The notes beneath the pieces are model-generated. The model saw nothing but the letters and a program-made list of their open reading frames with translations, searched no databases and was not told where the DNA came from. From a virus: DNA of 21,118 nucleotides. Of this stretch, positions 1 to 8,185 are shown piece by piece. The stretch is from positions 1 through 21,118 of IMG/VR virus record IMGVR_UViG_3300025732_001604. One strand, written 5' to 3'. Each line of letters starts with the position of its first letter. Within the stretch, counting starts at the first letter, position 1. The translations under genes and the position numbers were made by a program.

Positions 1-1338
1 CCCCCAGCAGCCACCCCTGCTGCTTCTGCCGCTCCGGTACCTACAGCATCACCGCCAGCCACAACAGTAGCAAGTAATCCAGCATATGGTACACAGGCAG
101 ATCCACGACAAGGTCGTAGTTATGGCCAAGCCACTACCGTAGCAACTGCTAATGATCCGCGTGCAAGAGGATACCAAACTAATTACCCAGGGCAACCTAA
201 TCAATTCAGTGGAGTAACACCAATGCGTAATGTAGCAACTTCTGCAGATGCAACGGTACCAACAGATCTAGTACAGCAGACACCAGTTAGTGGCCGAACC
301 ACACTCGGCGCACCAAGTAAAAATACAAGTACAATAAAATCCAGCCAAGACAAACCACGAACTAACATGGTCATGGAATATGCAGCAATGTCAGCTGTTG
401 AAAAAATGCAGCACCTACGCAGTATTGTAATGGAGGCACCGCCCAATCCAAATGTACCTGCCTCAGGACAAAGTCGCCAAGCAACTAACTGGCAAGCTCA
501 AAGAGCACAACAATTAAGAAATTTACCAACATCTACTGTAACAACCCCCTCAGGTGCAACATCTACTACAACAACGGGCACAGGAGCACCTAGTGGCCCA
601 AGTAGATTTAATCAAAGTTCAGGTGGTAGAGCCTTTACACCACGAGCCGGTTTAGGCCTAACAGGACAATCACCAGTCACTCCGCAACAAGTTACACAAA
701 TTTTTAATAAACAAAGAGCACTACAGATGGTTTTAAGTGGCCTAGGTGAAGTAGCTCAACTAATACTTAGACCAACTATGCAAATTGCAAGGGGAGCAGC
801 AACGGGTATAGGAACAGCAGGTGGTATTGCTGCTGGTATAGGAGGTGCTGCATTAATTGGTGGCTTAGTCTATGCAGATTACAAGCAAGATTGGCGAGTG
901 ATGAAAAGGTTTTTTGATCTTGCTAAATCAGGGTTAGGTATTCTAGGTGACATCACAGGCTTTACAAAAGATACAGCTACTAGCCCCGACAGTGGATCAG
1001 CAGGCACACCTACCCCACTACCACAGGCAGGCAGTGAACAAACTAATGCCAAAGTGAAAGAATTAATTCAAGACCTTGAAGCTATTAAGCAATTTTATCA
1101 AAATGAGGCAACATGGCGACAAAACATGGCAGACCCACAGCAAAAAGCCAAATTACAAAGGTTCTTGGTATGTGTGATTCGTGGGCTACAAGCAAATGGT
1201 GCCAAAGTAGATGAATTAGTCACAGGGTTCAAATCAGACGATCCCAATGCTTTCTATGCTGCCAAAGGGATTGATGCAGAGTTCGCAAAAAACATTGCCT
1301 GTAAGTACTTGCCAAGTGGAGCAGTAGAGGGGCACTAG
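1..1338 (+). CDS. Low-complexity Pro/Ala/Thr-rich protein, 5' end outside window
   Basis: The frame is open from the first base of the window to a TAG at 1336-1338, so this is the C-terminal 445 residues of a longer protein; internal ATGs such as 223 are not needed as starts. The first ~200 visible residues are a disordered stretch rich in Pro, Ala, Thr, Gln and Ser. At about residues 262-293 there is a Gly/Ala-rich hydrophobic segment of glycine-zipper type (around positions 785-880). A charged helical C-terminal domain follows, with two cysteines (..LVCVI.. and ..NIACKY..). I do not recognise the family. The composition would fit a virion-associated or membrane-interacting phage protein, but that is inference. 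The following gene is in the same frame, separated by TAG and then an in-frame TAA at 1342. Confidence 0.75.
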   Translation, partial: PPAATPAASAAPVPTASPPATTVASNPAYGTQADPRQGRSYGQATTVATANDPRARGYQTNYPGQPNQFSGVTPMRNVATSADATVPTDLVQQTPVSGRTTLGAPSKNTSTIKSSQDKPRTNMVMEYAAMSAVEKMQHLRSIVMEAPPNPNVPASGQSRQATNWQAQRAQQLRNLPTSTVTTPSGATSTTTTGTGAPSGPSRFNQSSGGRAFTPRAGLGLTGQSPVTPQQVTQIFNKQRALQMVLSGLGEVAQLILRPTMQIARGAATGIGTAGGIAAGIGGAALIGGLVYADYKQDWRVMKRFFDLAKSGLGILGDITGFTKDTATSPDSGSAGTPTPLPQAGSEQTNAKVKELIQDLEAIKQFYQNEATWRQNMADPQQKAKLQRFLVCVIRGLQANGAKVDELVTGFKSDDPNAFYAAKGIDAEFAKNIACKYLPSGAVEGH

Positions 1339-1347
1339 AATAACCAA

Positions 1348-1962
1348 ATGTTATTGCGTAATAAAACCAGTCTGCGGACTGATTTACATTGCGACAGATT
1401 ATGTCTGGACCTGCACAAGGAAGATTTCCTTTATTTCGACAAAGATGGCTTTGAATTAAACATAGCCGAACAGAAATATTACACGCTAATGGGCTATAAA
1501 CTTAGTCAATGTCTCAATCATAATACTTTCACTACAACCTGGTACACGAGCACAGATCCACAATTAATTATAGATCATAGTTTATTGTTATATAGATGTT
1601 CGTATGCACGAGATGCACGACGACAGTTAGAATGCCTTAAAAAATCAGTGCCGCAAGCATCATTGTTATTGAATACTGAATCTAAATGGGGATTTGATTT
1701 TGCGCTAGACAGTATAGACTCAGACGGAAATGTATTTGAAGTCTTACACATAGAATTTGATAGTAAAAATTTCATGCACTTTCAAGACGAATTAAATACT
1801 GTACAAGAACTCATTGACACAATAGATTGGCATGATGCTGCTCGAACAGTATCAGCTAATCGAGCACAATGGCAATCATTAACTGGTTTTGCACAGAATG
1901 ATTGGAAATCAAAGTATATTTTGAACTGGACTAGGTCAGAATATACAGAAAAGGCTATTTGA
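1348..1962 (+). CDS. Hypothetical protein (204 aa)
   Basis: This is an intact frame from ATG 1348 to TGA 1960-1962, directly behind the previous gene. Only 9 bases separate them and there is no good Shine-Dalgarno at normal spacing (GAGGGG at about 1326-1331 is too far), so it may be translated by coupling. The protein is soluble-looking with no signal or membrane segment. It has an acidic, aromatic middle (WGFDFALDSIDSDG, then FEVLHIEFDS) and ends in a Trp-rich helical part. No catalytic motif or family was recognised. Confidence 0.7.
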   Translation: MLLRNKTSLRTDLHCDRLCLDLHKEDFLYFDKDGFELNIAEQKYYTLMGYKLSQCLNHNTFTTTWYTSTDPQLIIDHSLLLYRCSYARDARRQLECLKKSVPQASLLLNTESKWGFDFALDSIDSDGNVFEVLHIEFDSKNFMHFQDELNTVQELIDTIDWHDAARTVSANRAQWQSLTGFAQNDWKSKYILNWTRSEYTEKAI

Positions 1963-1965
1963 GCT

Positions 1966-2015
1966 GGGCGGCTGCTGCCCTGTAGATCCGACCTCCACGC
2001 CCACCCCGGGTCTAC
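1966..2015 (+). other. GC-rich tandem hairpins between genes
   Basis: Immediately after the stop at 1962 the sequence becomes strongly GC-rich in an otherwise roughly 40-45% GC region. Two hairpins follow each other with one base between them. The first pairs GGGC at 1966-1969 with GCCC at 1977-1980, extended by a G-U and a G-C pair. The second pairs GTAGATCC (1982-1989) with GGGTCTAC (2008-2015), with one G-U pair and an 18-nt C-rich loop. No T-run follows, so it is not a classical intrinsic terminator. It could be an mRNA-processing or stability structure at the operon boundary, or part of a small RNA. Confidence 0.5.
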
Positions 2016-2035
2016 TAAAGTGAGCGTACCTACCA

Positions 2036-2064
2036 TTGCATTTCCCAGACTAATAGTCTATACT
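2036..2064 (+). promoter_or_regulatory. Sigma70-like promoter with internal dyad, upstream of dsbA-like gene
   Basis: TTGCAT (2036-2041) and TATACT (2059-2064) are 17 bases apart. The -10 matches the consensus at 5 of 6 positions and the -35 at 3 of 6. The spacer holds a near-perfect palindrome AGACTAATAGTCT (2047-2059), two 6-base arms around one A, which looks like a small operator. The gene starts at 2088 behind AAGGAG (2077-2082). Confidence 0.5.
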
Positions 2065-2087
2065 TAAATTTTTCTTAAGGAGTCACT

Positions 2088-2348
2088 ATGAGTGATCGTA
2101 TGTTCAGTGCTGAGCAAAAGCTCAAGCTAACACAAATCATCAACGAAGGTATCCAGGTCATGACCGAAATCGAAGACCTTAATGCCGGATTGAATGACAC
2201 AGTCAAAGCCGTAGCCGAAGAACTCGAAATCAAGCCCGGTATACTCAAAAAGGCTATACGTATCGCAGCCAAAAGTAAACTAGGTGAAACTAACAAAGAC
2301 AACGCCGAACTAAATGATATTCTGGAGACAGTTGGTCGCACTCTATGA
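2088..2348 (+). CDS. dsbA: DsbA-like small DNA-binding protein
   Basis: An 86-residue protein with a good ribosome site (AAGGAG, 5 bases before ATG 2088). It is all-helical and charged, with no cysteines and no signal. The middle reads LNDTVKAVAEELEIKPGILKKAIRIA, shaped like a helix-turn-helix. This resembles the small double-stranded DNA-binding proteins annotated DsbA in T4-like marine phages; in T4, DsbA is an 89-residue protein that binds late promoter regions. The identification rests on size, helix pattern and position within a replication cluster, not on a catalytic motif. Its stop overlaps the start of the polymerase gene as ATGA, so the two are translationally coupled. Another small helical phage regulator remains possible. 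Confidence 0.5.
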   Translation: MSDRMFSAEQKLKLTQIINEGIQVMTEIEDLNAGLNDTVKAVAEELEIKPGILKKAIRIAAKSKLGETNKDNAELNDILETVGRTL

Positions 2349-4999
2349 GTTACGTTGACGCACTGTTTAGTCGAGACGAAAACCGTATCTATGTAGTAGA
2401 ACGAGTCGACGGCGAACGAGTTTACAAGGATTATCCAGCTAATTATGTTTTCTACTACGATGATCCACGTGGCAAATTCCGTACCATTTATGGCACACCA
2501 GTAAGTCGCTTCAGTACTCGCAACTACAAAGAGTACAACAAAGAACTCAAGATGCACTCAGGCGCTCGATTATGGGAGTCTGATATCAAGCCAGTAAATA
2601 GGTGCTTGGAAGAAAACTATCTAGGTCGTGATGCTCCTAAACTACATACAGCGTTTTTCGACATTGAGGTAGACTTTGACCCGGTACGTGGTTTCAGTCG
2701 ACCAGAGGATCCTTTTAATCCTATTACTGCTATCACAGTATACTTGGATTGGATGGAACGTTTAATCACACTGGTAATACCGCCAAGTACCTTGAGCTGG
2801 GATTCGGCTACAGAACTTACTTCACGTTTTGAAAACTGCTTTTTGTTTGAACGTGAACAGGATCTTATTCAAACGTTTTTTGACTTGATTGAAGATGCTG
2901 ATGTGTTATCCGGCTGGAACTCAGAAGGATTTGATATTCCTTATATGGTAATGCGTACTAGGCAAGTGCTCAGTAAGGATGATACTCGTAGGTTTTGTTT
3001 ATGGGAGCAATTTCCTAAGGAACGTACATTTGAGCGTTTTGGCGCCGACCATATCACGTTTGACTTGATTGGGCGTATTCATATGGATTATATGCAATTG
3101 TACAGGAAGTACACATATGAAGAACGTCATAGTTACAGCTTGGACGCTATCGGTGAGTATGAATTAGATGAAAGGAAAATTCAATACGAGGGCACACTAG
3201 ACCAATTATACAACAGAGATTTCGCTACTTTTGTAGATTATAACAGACAAGATACCTTGTTACTGGCTAAGTTAGATAAGAAACTAAGGTTCTTAGACTT
3301 GGCTAATGAATTGGCACATGATAATACTGTGCTATTGCCCACCACAATGGGTGCTGTAGCAGTAACCGAGCAGGCTATTATTAATGAAGCACACCAAAAA
3401 GGTTTAATCGTTCAAAATAGGAAAAATACAGATGGTGATACACAAGCGGCAGGTGCCTATGTTGCTACGCCCAAAAGCGGAATGCATGAATACATCGGAG
3501 CAATCGACATCAACAGTCTGTATCCGTCGGCGATCCGCGCTCTTAACATGGCGCCAGAAACCATTGTCGGACAATTGCGACCAGTCTATACCGATAGACA
3601 TATTGAAGATAGAATGAAGCAAGGAGATAGTTTTGCTGACTCATGGGAAGGTATGTTTGGTAGCATTGAATATACTGCTGTAATGAATCAAGAACCCGGG
3701 CGTGAAATCACCATAGACTGGGAAACTGGTGGGTCAGACACACTATCGGCACGTGATATATATCATTTGATCTTTGAAGGTCGTAACCCTTGGATATTGA
3801 GTGCAAATGGAACTATCTTTAAGTATGACGCGAAAGGTATTGTGCCTGGTTTACTCGAGCGTTGGTATGCTGAACGCAAGGAGCTACAAGCAAAAAAGAA
3901 AGATGCTCAGACTGCTGAAGACAAAGCCTTTTGGGACAAGCGACAGTTGGTTAAGAAGATTAACCTTAACTCACTGTATGGTGCTATTCTTAATCCTGGA
4001 TGTCGCTTTTTTGACAAGCGTATTGGCCAGTCGACAACTTTGACCGGTCGTGTTATTGCTAGACACATGGATGCACACGTCAATGAATGTGTCACAGGTG
4101 AATATAATCATGTGGGGTCAGCTATCATATACGGTGACACTGACTCTGTGTACTTTTCAGCATATCCAATCCTGAAGCCCGAGATTGATGCTGGTACCAT
4201 GGCATGGAATCGTGATATCTGTATTCAACTATACGATACCATAGCCGACAGTGTGAACGAATCCTTTCCGGGTTTTATGGAACGTGCATTTGGTTGTCCA
4301 CGTGACATGGGCAGTATAATTAAAGGTGGGCGCGAACTGATCGCTAGTAAAGGCTTGTTTATTAAAAAGAAACGTTATGCTGTACTAATCTATGATTTAG
4401 AAGGCGCTAGACTAGACACAGAAGGCAAGCCCGGCAAAGTCAAAGCCATGGGCCTAGATCTAAAACGCTCGGACACTCCTAGAGTAGTACAAGACTTTCT
4501 CAGTCATATCTTGTTGAAAGTATTGACTGGTAGTGAGCGTGAAGAAATCTATAACCTAGTACGTGACTTCAAGTTAGAGTTCCAAAAACGCCCACCTTGG
4601 GAAAAAGGTACGCCCAAACGTGTTAACAATCTTACTCATTATGGTGATCTAGAGCGTAAGCATGGCCGTGCTAACATGCCAGGACATGTTCGAGCTGCAC
4701 TAAATTGGAATACATTACGACGTATGCATTCTGACAACTATAGTATGGCCATAGTTGATGGTATGAAAACCATTGTGTGCAAACTTAGATCTAATCCTTT
4801 AGGATACACATCTGTGGGTTACCCTACTGATGAAAGCCATATACCCGAGTGGTTCAAGCAGTTACCATTTGATGATGGCTTAATGGAATCTACTATTGTG
4901 GATCAGAAGGTTGAAAACTTGCTAGGTGTACTTAAATGGGATATACAAAACCATACTGATATTAAAACTACGTTTGATCAGCTTTTTACTTTTGAATGA
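2345..4999 (+). CDS. 43: Family B DNA polymerase (T4 gp43)
   Basis: This is the replicative DNA polymerase with 3'-5' proofreading, 884 residues against 898 in T4. The exonuclease motifs are complete: Exo I FFDIE (D106, E108), Exo II WNSEGFD (191-197) and Exo III YNRQD (299-303). The polymerase motifs are motif A DINSLYPS (388-395), motif B KKINLNSLYG (537-546) and motif C YGDTDS (596-601) with the two metal-binding aspartates. The C-terminus ends DQLFTFE, resembling the clamp-binding tail of gp43. It would work with the clamp encoded next door. The start ATG 2345 overlaps the dsbA-like stop (ATGA), and all motifs lie in one uninterrupted frame with no intein or intron. Confidence 0.98.
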   Translation: MSYVDALFSRDENRIYVVERVDGERVYKDYPANYVFYYDDPRGKFRTIYGTPVSRFSTRNYKEYNKELKMHSGARLWESDIKPVNRCLEENYLGRDAPKLHTAFFDIEVDFDPVRGFSRPEDPFNPITAITVYLDWMERLITLVIPPSTLSWDSATELTSRFENCFLFEREQDLIQTFFDLIEDADVLSGWNSEGFDIPYMVMRTRQVLSKDDTRRFCLWEQFPKERTFERFGADHITFDLIGRIHMDYMQLYRKYTYEERHSYSLDAIGEYELDERKIQYEGTLDQLYNRDFATFVDYNRQDTLLLAKLDKKLRFLDLANELAHDNTVLLPTTMGAVAVTEQAIINEAHQKGLIVQNRKNTDGDTQAAGAYVATPKSGMHEYIGAIDINSLYPSAIRALNMAPETIVGQLRPVYTDRHIEDRMKQGDSFADSWEGMFGSIEYTAVMNQEPGREITIDWETGGSDTLSARDIYHLIFEGRNPWILSANGTIFKYDAKGIVPGLLERWYAERKELQAKKKDAQTAEDKAFWDKRQLVKKINLNSLYGAILNPGCRFFDKRIGQSTTLTGRVIARHMDAHVNECVTGEYNHVGSAIIYGDTDSVYFSAYPILKPEIDAGTMAWNRDICIQLYDTIADSVNESFPGFMERAFGCPRDMGSIIKGGRELIASKGLFIKKKRYAVLIYDLEGARLDTEGKPGKVKAMGLDLKRSDTPRVVQDFLSHILLKVLTGSEREEIYNLVRDFKLEFQKRPPWEKGTPKRVNNLTHYGDLERKHGRANMPGHVRAALNWNTLRRMHSDNYSMAIVDGMKTIVCKLRSNPLGYTSVGYPTDESHIPEWFKQLPFDDGLMESTIVDQKVENLLGVLKWDIQNHTDIKTTFDQLFTFE

Positions 5000-5036
5000 A
5001 CCGACTCTTGTGCGGTCTAAATAGATCTTATATAAT
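5000..5036 (+). promoter_or_regulatory. Composite promoter for gene 45 (sigma70-like plus T4-late box)
   Basis: TTGTGC (5008-5013) and a perfect TATAAT (5031-5036) are 17 bases apart. Inside the spacer lies GGTCTAAATA, containing the late-type box CTAAATA (5017-5023). Just upstream, ACCG (5000-5003) can pair with CGGT (5013-5016) and AC with GT around one bulge, giving a small hairpin right behind the gene 43 stop. The gene could therefore be transcribed both early, by host polymerase, and late, which would suit a clamp also used for late transcription as in T4. Confidence 0.6.
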
Positions 5037-5060
5037 ACTACAAACTCAAAAAGGACTAAC

Positions 5061-5792
5061 ATGAAAGATGCATTACATGATATTGTACAACACACTAACG
5101 GCATTGGCATCGAGCTAATCAAAGTCACTGGTGATAAAAAATCCACAGTGATTAATGGTGTAGCCGAAGACCGTAGCGTGATCTTAGAGGCTCAATTCCA
5201 TAACGTGATTCCTGAATTCCAAGGCTTGTTTGGTATGCCTAACTTGAACAAGTTAAACATTATCCTAAACATTCCTGAGTATCGTGAAAACGCTAAACTC
5301 AGCATTGCTCAACAACAGGATGCAGATGGCAACATGGTACCTTGTGGTATCAACTTTGAAAACAAAGATGGTGACTTTAAGAACAGTTTTAGGTTTATGG
5401 TAGCCAGCGTAGTAAATGAACAACTTAAATCTGTTAAGTTTCGTGGTGCTACGTGGGATGTTGAAATAGCCCCAACTGTACAGGCTATTCAGCGTATGCG
5501 ATTCCAAACTCAAGCTAACAGCGAAGAATCTACTTTCGTAGCCAAAACTAATAACGGCAACCTAGAGTTTCACTTTGGTGTAGCTAGTACCCATGCTGGT
5601 AACTTTGTGTTTCATCAAGGCACTAATGGTAAATTAGCAGTAGAGCGCTATTGGCCTGTCACAGTGTTTAACACTATCCTAGCATTGCCTGGAGACAAAA
5701 TGGTTAGGTTTGCCGATCAGGGTGCTGCACAAATCACTGTTGATTCAGGCATGGCTACTTATAACTACACTATTCCTGCACTGACAAAATGA
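5061..5792 (+). CDS. 45: Sliding clamp (T4 gp45)
   Basis: A 243-residue protein (T4 gp45 has 228) recognised as the trimeric DNA polymerase clamp. It has the typical alternating beta-strand pattern with no catalytic residues, the N-terminal helix with NGIGIELIK, a strand with LNIILNIPEY, and a C-terminal half containing NGNLEFHFGVASTHAGNFVF, which resembles the second clamp domain. It tethers gp43 to DNA and in T4 also activates late transcription through gp33 and gp55. A ribosome site AAGGA (5051-5055) precedes ATG 5061. It follows gene 43 directly but has its own promoter. Its stop overlaps the next gene as ATGA. Confidence 0.9.
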   Translation: MKDALHDIVQHTNGIGIELIKVTGDKKSTVINGVAEDRSVILEAQFHNVIPEFQGLFGMPNLNKLNIILNIPEYRENAKLSIAQQQDADGNMVPCGINFENKDGDFKNSFRFMVASVVNEQLKSVKFRGATWDVEIAPTVQAIQRMRFQTQANSEESTFVAKTNNGNLEFHFGVASTHAGNFVFHQGTNGKLAVERYWPVTVFNTILALPGDKMVRFADQGAAQITVDSGMATYNYTIPALTK

Positions 5793-6145
5793 TTAAAACG
5801 CTTACAACACACGATCCCTACCTTGTAATAGAGGGTGGCTACAATTCTTCTCCATACATTAGTCCAGGTGCCGGTGGTTCGGGACACCTTAGATGGAACA
5901 GCAGTATGCAGGAAATGGAAGTAAATGATGGTGTTACTTGGCGTAGTCTGGGGTCTAATGCAACCACAATCTATCTAGCCGAGGACGCTAAAAATGCAAT
6001 TGGTTGGGCACTTAAGAAGATGCAGGAAGAACGTGACCTAGAACAGCGTATTCAACGCCATCCCGGCTTGCGTGATACCTGGGAAAAGTTCAAAATAATG
6101 GAAGCACTATGTCAGGAAGAAGATGCAAGACAACCTAACAGCTAA
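5789..6145 (+). CDS. Hypothetical protein (118 aa)
   Basis: A small protein coupled to the clamp gene through an ATGA overlap; no separate ribosome site is visible. The N-terminal half (HLRWNSSMQEMEVNDGVTWRSL, about residues 33-54) resembles short beta motifs common in phage tail and virion proteins. The C-terminal half (about residues 64-112) is a charged helical segment. The function is unknown. The last 23 bases overlap the start of the DpdA-like gene in another frame. Confidence 0.7.
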   Translation: MIKTLTTHDPYLVIEGGYNSSPYISPGAGGSGHLRWNSSMQEMEVNDGVTWRSLGSNATTIYLAEDAKNAIGWALKKMQEERDLEQRIQRHPGLRDTWEKFKIMEALCQEEDARQPNS

Positions 6146-7679
6146 ACAAAACGATTACGCAGTATTCCTGCCAGCTATCTCTGGATTCTACGCCACCTTT
6201 ATTGGTCGCCAGCGTAATGAACAATATGTAGATCCTGCTCGCTTTCCACCTGGACTCACCGACATGGAACAACTAAACTGGCTCAACAGCCAGAAATCCT
6301 TGTTCCCGTATAAGTGGAGTCTGTACTCAGGCGGACATGCCAATCTTGATCTAAGCAAACAAGATTGGTCCGAGGACATGGTGCGTAATCGTGAACCCGG
6401 CTCTTTCATACTAGGTGACTCTGGTGGATTCCAAATTGCTAAAGGTGTATGGGAAGGCGACTGGCGTGCTAACTCGGGCTGCCCTAGAGCACAAGAAAAA
6501 CGTGAACTAGTTCTAAAGTGGTTAGACGGTATAGCCGATTATGGCATGATCATGGATATCCCCACTTGGACACCTATGGTGCCCGGCGCTACTAAGAAAA
6601 CTTGTATTGCTAACTATCAAGATGCAGTTGACGCTACCAAATTCAACAATGACTACTTTATAAATAATCGACGCGGTGTAGCTGATGGTGGTACTAGATT
6701 CCTGAATGTATTACAAGGTGCCAATCATGCTGACGCAGATTCATGGTATGATACCATGAAGCACTATTCCGATCCCAAACGATACCCCGGTAGACATTTT
6801 GATGGTTGGGGTATGGGTGGACAGAACATGTGTGATGTACATCTAGTATTGAAACGATTGGTTACACTAAAACATGATGGATTATTGCAGGAGGGTATAC
6901 ATGATTGGATGCACTTTTTGGGAACCAGTAAGTTGGAGTGGGCGGTATTACTTACAGTCATACAGCGAGCAGTACGCAGATACGCGAACCCAAACTTCAC
7001 GATCAGCTTTGACTGTGCTAGTCCATTCTTGGCAACCGCCAACGGCCAGGTCTATTACGAAAACGTATTCCCCCATAATGACAAATGGAGTTATCGAATG
7101 GCGCCAAGTGCCGACGATAAAAAATATGCAACCGATACACGTCAGTGGAGTACTGGGGTACTAGCCGACGGCGTTCATACCAATTGGCAAGAAAGTCCCA
7201 TTAGTCGGTTGTGGCGTATGCAGGATATATGCTACTATAAGCCCGGTGACCTTAACAAGAATGGCAAAGAAGGTGCTACTAGTTGGGACAGTTTTAGTTA
7301 TTGTTTGTTGATGGGTCATAATGTTTGGATGCATCTTACCGCAGTACAAGAAGCTAATCGCAGACTGGATTCAGGAGAATATCCATCAATGTTGCGTGAT
7401 CGTAAGCATGATTATGAAATGTTTGCTGATATTGTGGATCGTATATTTAGAGCACCTACATTATCTGCTGCAATGAGCATAATTGAAGATCCTAAATATG
7501 CTAGGAAATCTGGCTATTGGAACAAAATTATAGGTACTCGTGGTGTAAAAGGTGAAAATATTACCAGTTCAGAAGTTATGTTGCAACAGTTATATGACTT
7601 AGAACTTGCTGCACGAATGGAAAAAGTCAAGCGTGAACGCCCACAAGTAGATTTAGATAACCCACTTTTTGAGTTTTAA
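6123..7679 (+). CDS. dpdA: DpdA/TGT-like 7-deazaguanine DNA transglycosylase
   Basis: The 518-residue protein has the tRNA-guanine transglycosylase barrel signature. DSGGFQ is at 99-104 (D99 equivalent to the base-binding Asp of TGT). MDIPTWTP starts near 144, FLNVLQGA near 193, and WGMGGQN at 229-235. HFLGTSK follows at 264-270 in the place of the TGT Gly-rich loop. SFDCASP.....NG at 295-308 puts D297 in the position of the TGT nucleophile. The TGT zinc site (CxCxxC...H) is absent; only C298 and two lone cysteines remain. Phage DpdA proteins are diverged TGTs that exchange guanine in DNA for a 7-deazaguanine base. FolE, QueD, QueE and a YhhQ transporter in the same window support a DNA rather than a tRNA role. 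The start at 6123 is supported by AGGAAG about 5 bases upstream, despite the 23-base overlap. Confidence 0.85.
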   Translation: MQDNLTAKQNDYAVFLPAISGFYATFIGRQRNEQYVDPARFPPGLTDMEQLNWLNSQKSLFPYKWSLYSGGHANLDLSKQDWSEDMVRNREPGSFILGDSGGFQIAKGVWEGDWRANSGCPRAQEKRELVLKWLDGIADYGMIMDIPTWTPMVPGATKKTCIANYQDAVDATKFNNDYFINNRRGVADGGTRFLNVLQGANHADADSWYDTMKHYSDPKRYPGRHFDGWGMGGQNMCDVHLVLKRLVTLKHDGLLQEGIHDWMHFLGTSKLEWAVLLTVIQRAVRRYANPNFTISFDCASPFLATANGQVYYENVFPHNDKWSYRMAPSADDKKYATDTRQWSTGVLADGVHTNWQESPISRLWRMQDICYYKPGDLNKNGKEGATSWDSFSYCLLMGHNVWMHLTAVQEANRRLDSGEYPSMLRDRKHDYEMFADIVDRIFRAPTLSAAMSIIEDPKYARKSGYWNKIIGTRGVKGENITSSEVMLQQLYDLELAARMEKVKRERPQVDLDNPLFEF

Positions 7680-7681
7680 TT

Positions 7682-8185
7682 ATGGACAGACCCGGATTCA
7701 ATGACGAGGTACCATTCTTCTATGGTACCGAAGTAGAACAAACACCGGCATTTGGTAAACGTACTTTGTTTGTGGTAGGCGTACAATCAATTAATCGAAT
7801 CGCAGAACATGTCATAGGATGTGATCATATTTACTTTGGTGCTAATATGAGCTTTCCTAGACGCCCTACCTATCAGGAATACCGACCTTGGCATGATATG
7901 ATTGAGTATTTCCTAGAACGTGATTACTGGTGTACCCTAGACATGGATGTCGATAGTATGGGCGAATTCCATGACGGAAATCTATGCGAATATCGTAGAT
8001 TTATTCCCATGATTAGTGTTAAACTACCATATATTAACTTACTTAATTATAATGCGGTACTAAAAATAGATGACCGTGACTTTGAATCAACTAACCCAGG
8101 AGTATGGTGCCACCGTGTACACAAACTTACAAACCCAGAATCCTTCACCGACTGGGATCAATACAAAAATGACTCAATCGCCTAA
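7682..8185 (+). CDS. Hypothetical protein downstream of dpdA (167 aa)
   Basis: The ATG lies 2 bases after the dpdA stop (TAATTATG), so it is almost certainly co-translated; there is no strong ribosome site. The protein is soluble and rich in aromatic residues and Asp. Notable stretches are FFYGTEVEQTP (12-22), HIYFGANMSFP (49-59), CTLDMDVDSMGEF (84-96) and KIDDRDFESTNPGVWCH (about 127-143). It has several conserved-looking Asp, His and Cys residues but no motif I can name. I believe similar proteins occur in marine T4-like phages, but this is from memory. Position suggests a partner in the base-modification pathway; that is inference. Confidence 0.75.
   Translation: MDRPGFNDEVPFFYGTEVEQTPAFGKRTLFVVGVQSINRIAEHVIGCDHIYFGANMSFPRRPTYQEYRPWHDMIEYFLERDYWCTLDMDVDSMGEFHDGNLCEYRRFIPMISVKLPYINLLNYNAVLKIDDRDFESTNPGVWCHRVHKLTNPESFTDWDQYKNDSIA

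Noticed and set aside
1339-1347. Stop-codon readthrough joining the first two genes, which share a frame
   Set aside because: Two in-frame stops (TAG 1336, TAA 1342) separate them and no readthrough signal is visible.
1963-2020. Possible tRNA in the GC-rich gap
   Set aside because: No T-arm (GGTTCGANTCC-like), anticodon arm or acceptor pairing can be formed; only two simple hairpins.
2075-2557. Minus-strand frame of 160 codons with hydrophobic translation
   Set aside because: It lies opposite dsbA and gene 43, whose protein motifs are certain; no ribosome site or family match on the minus strand.
8070-8168. Longer N-terminus for the MutH-like nuclease starting at ATG 8070
   Set aside because: It would overlap the preceding gene by 116 bases and the added residues look like an out-of-frame translation; ATG 8169 gives a normal short overlap.
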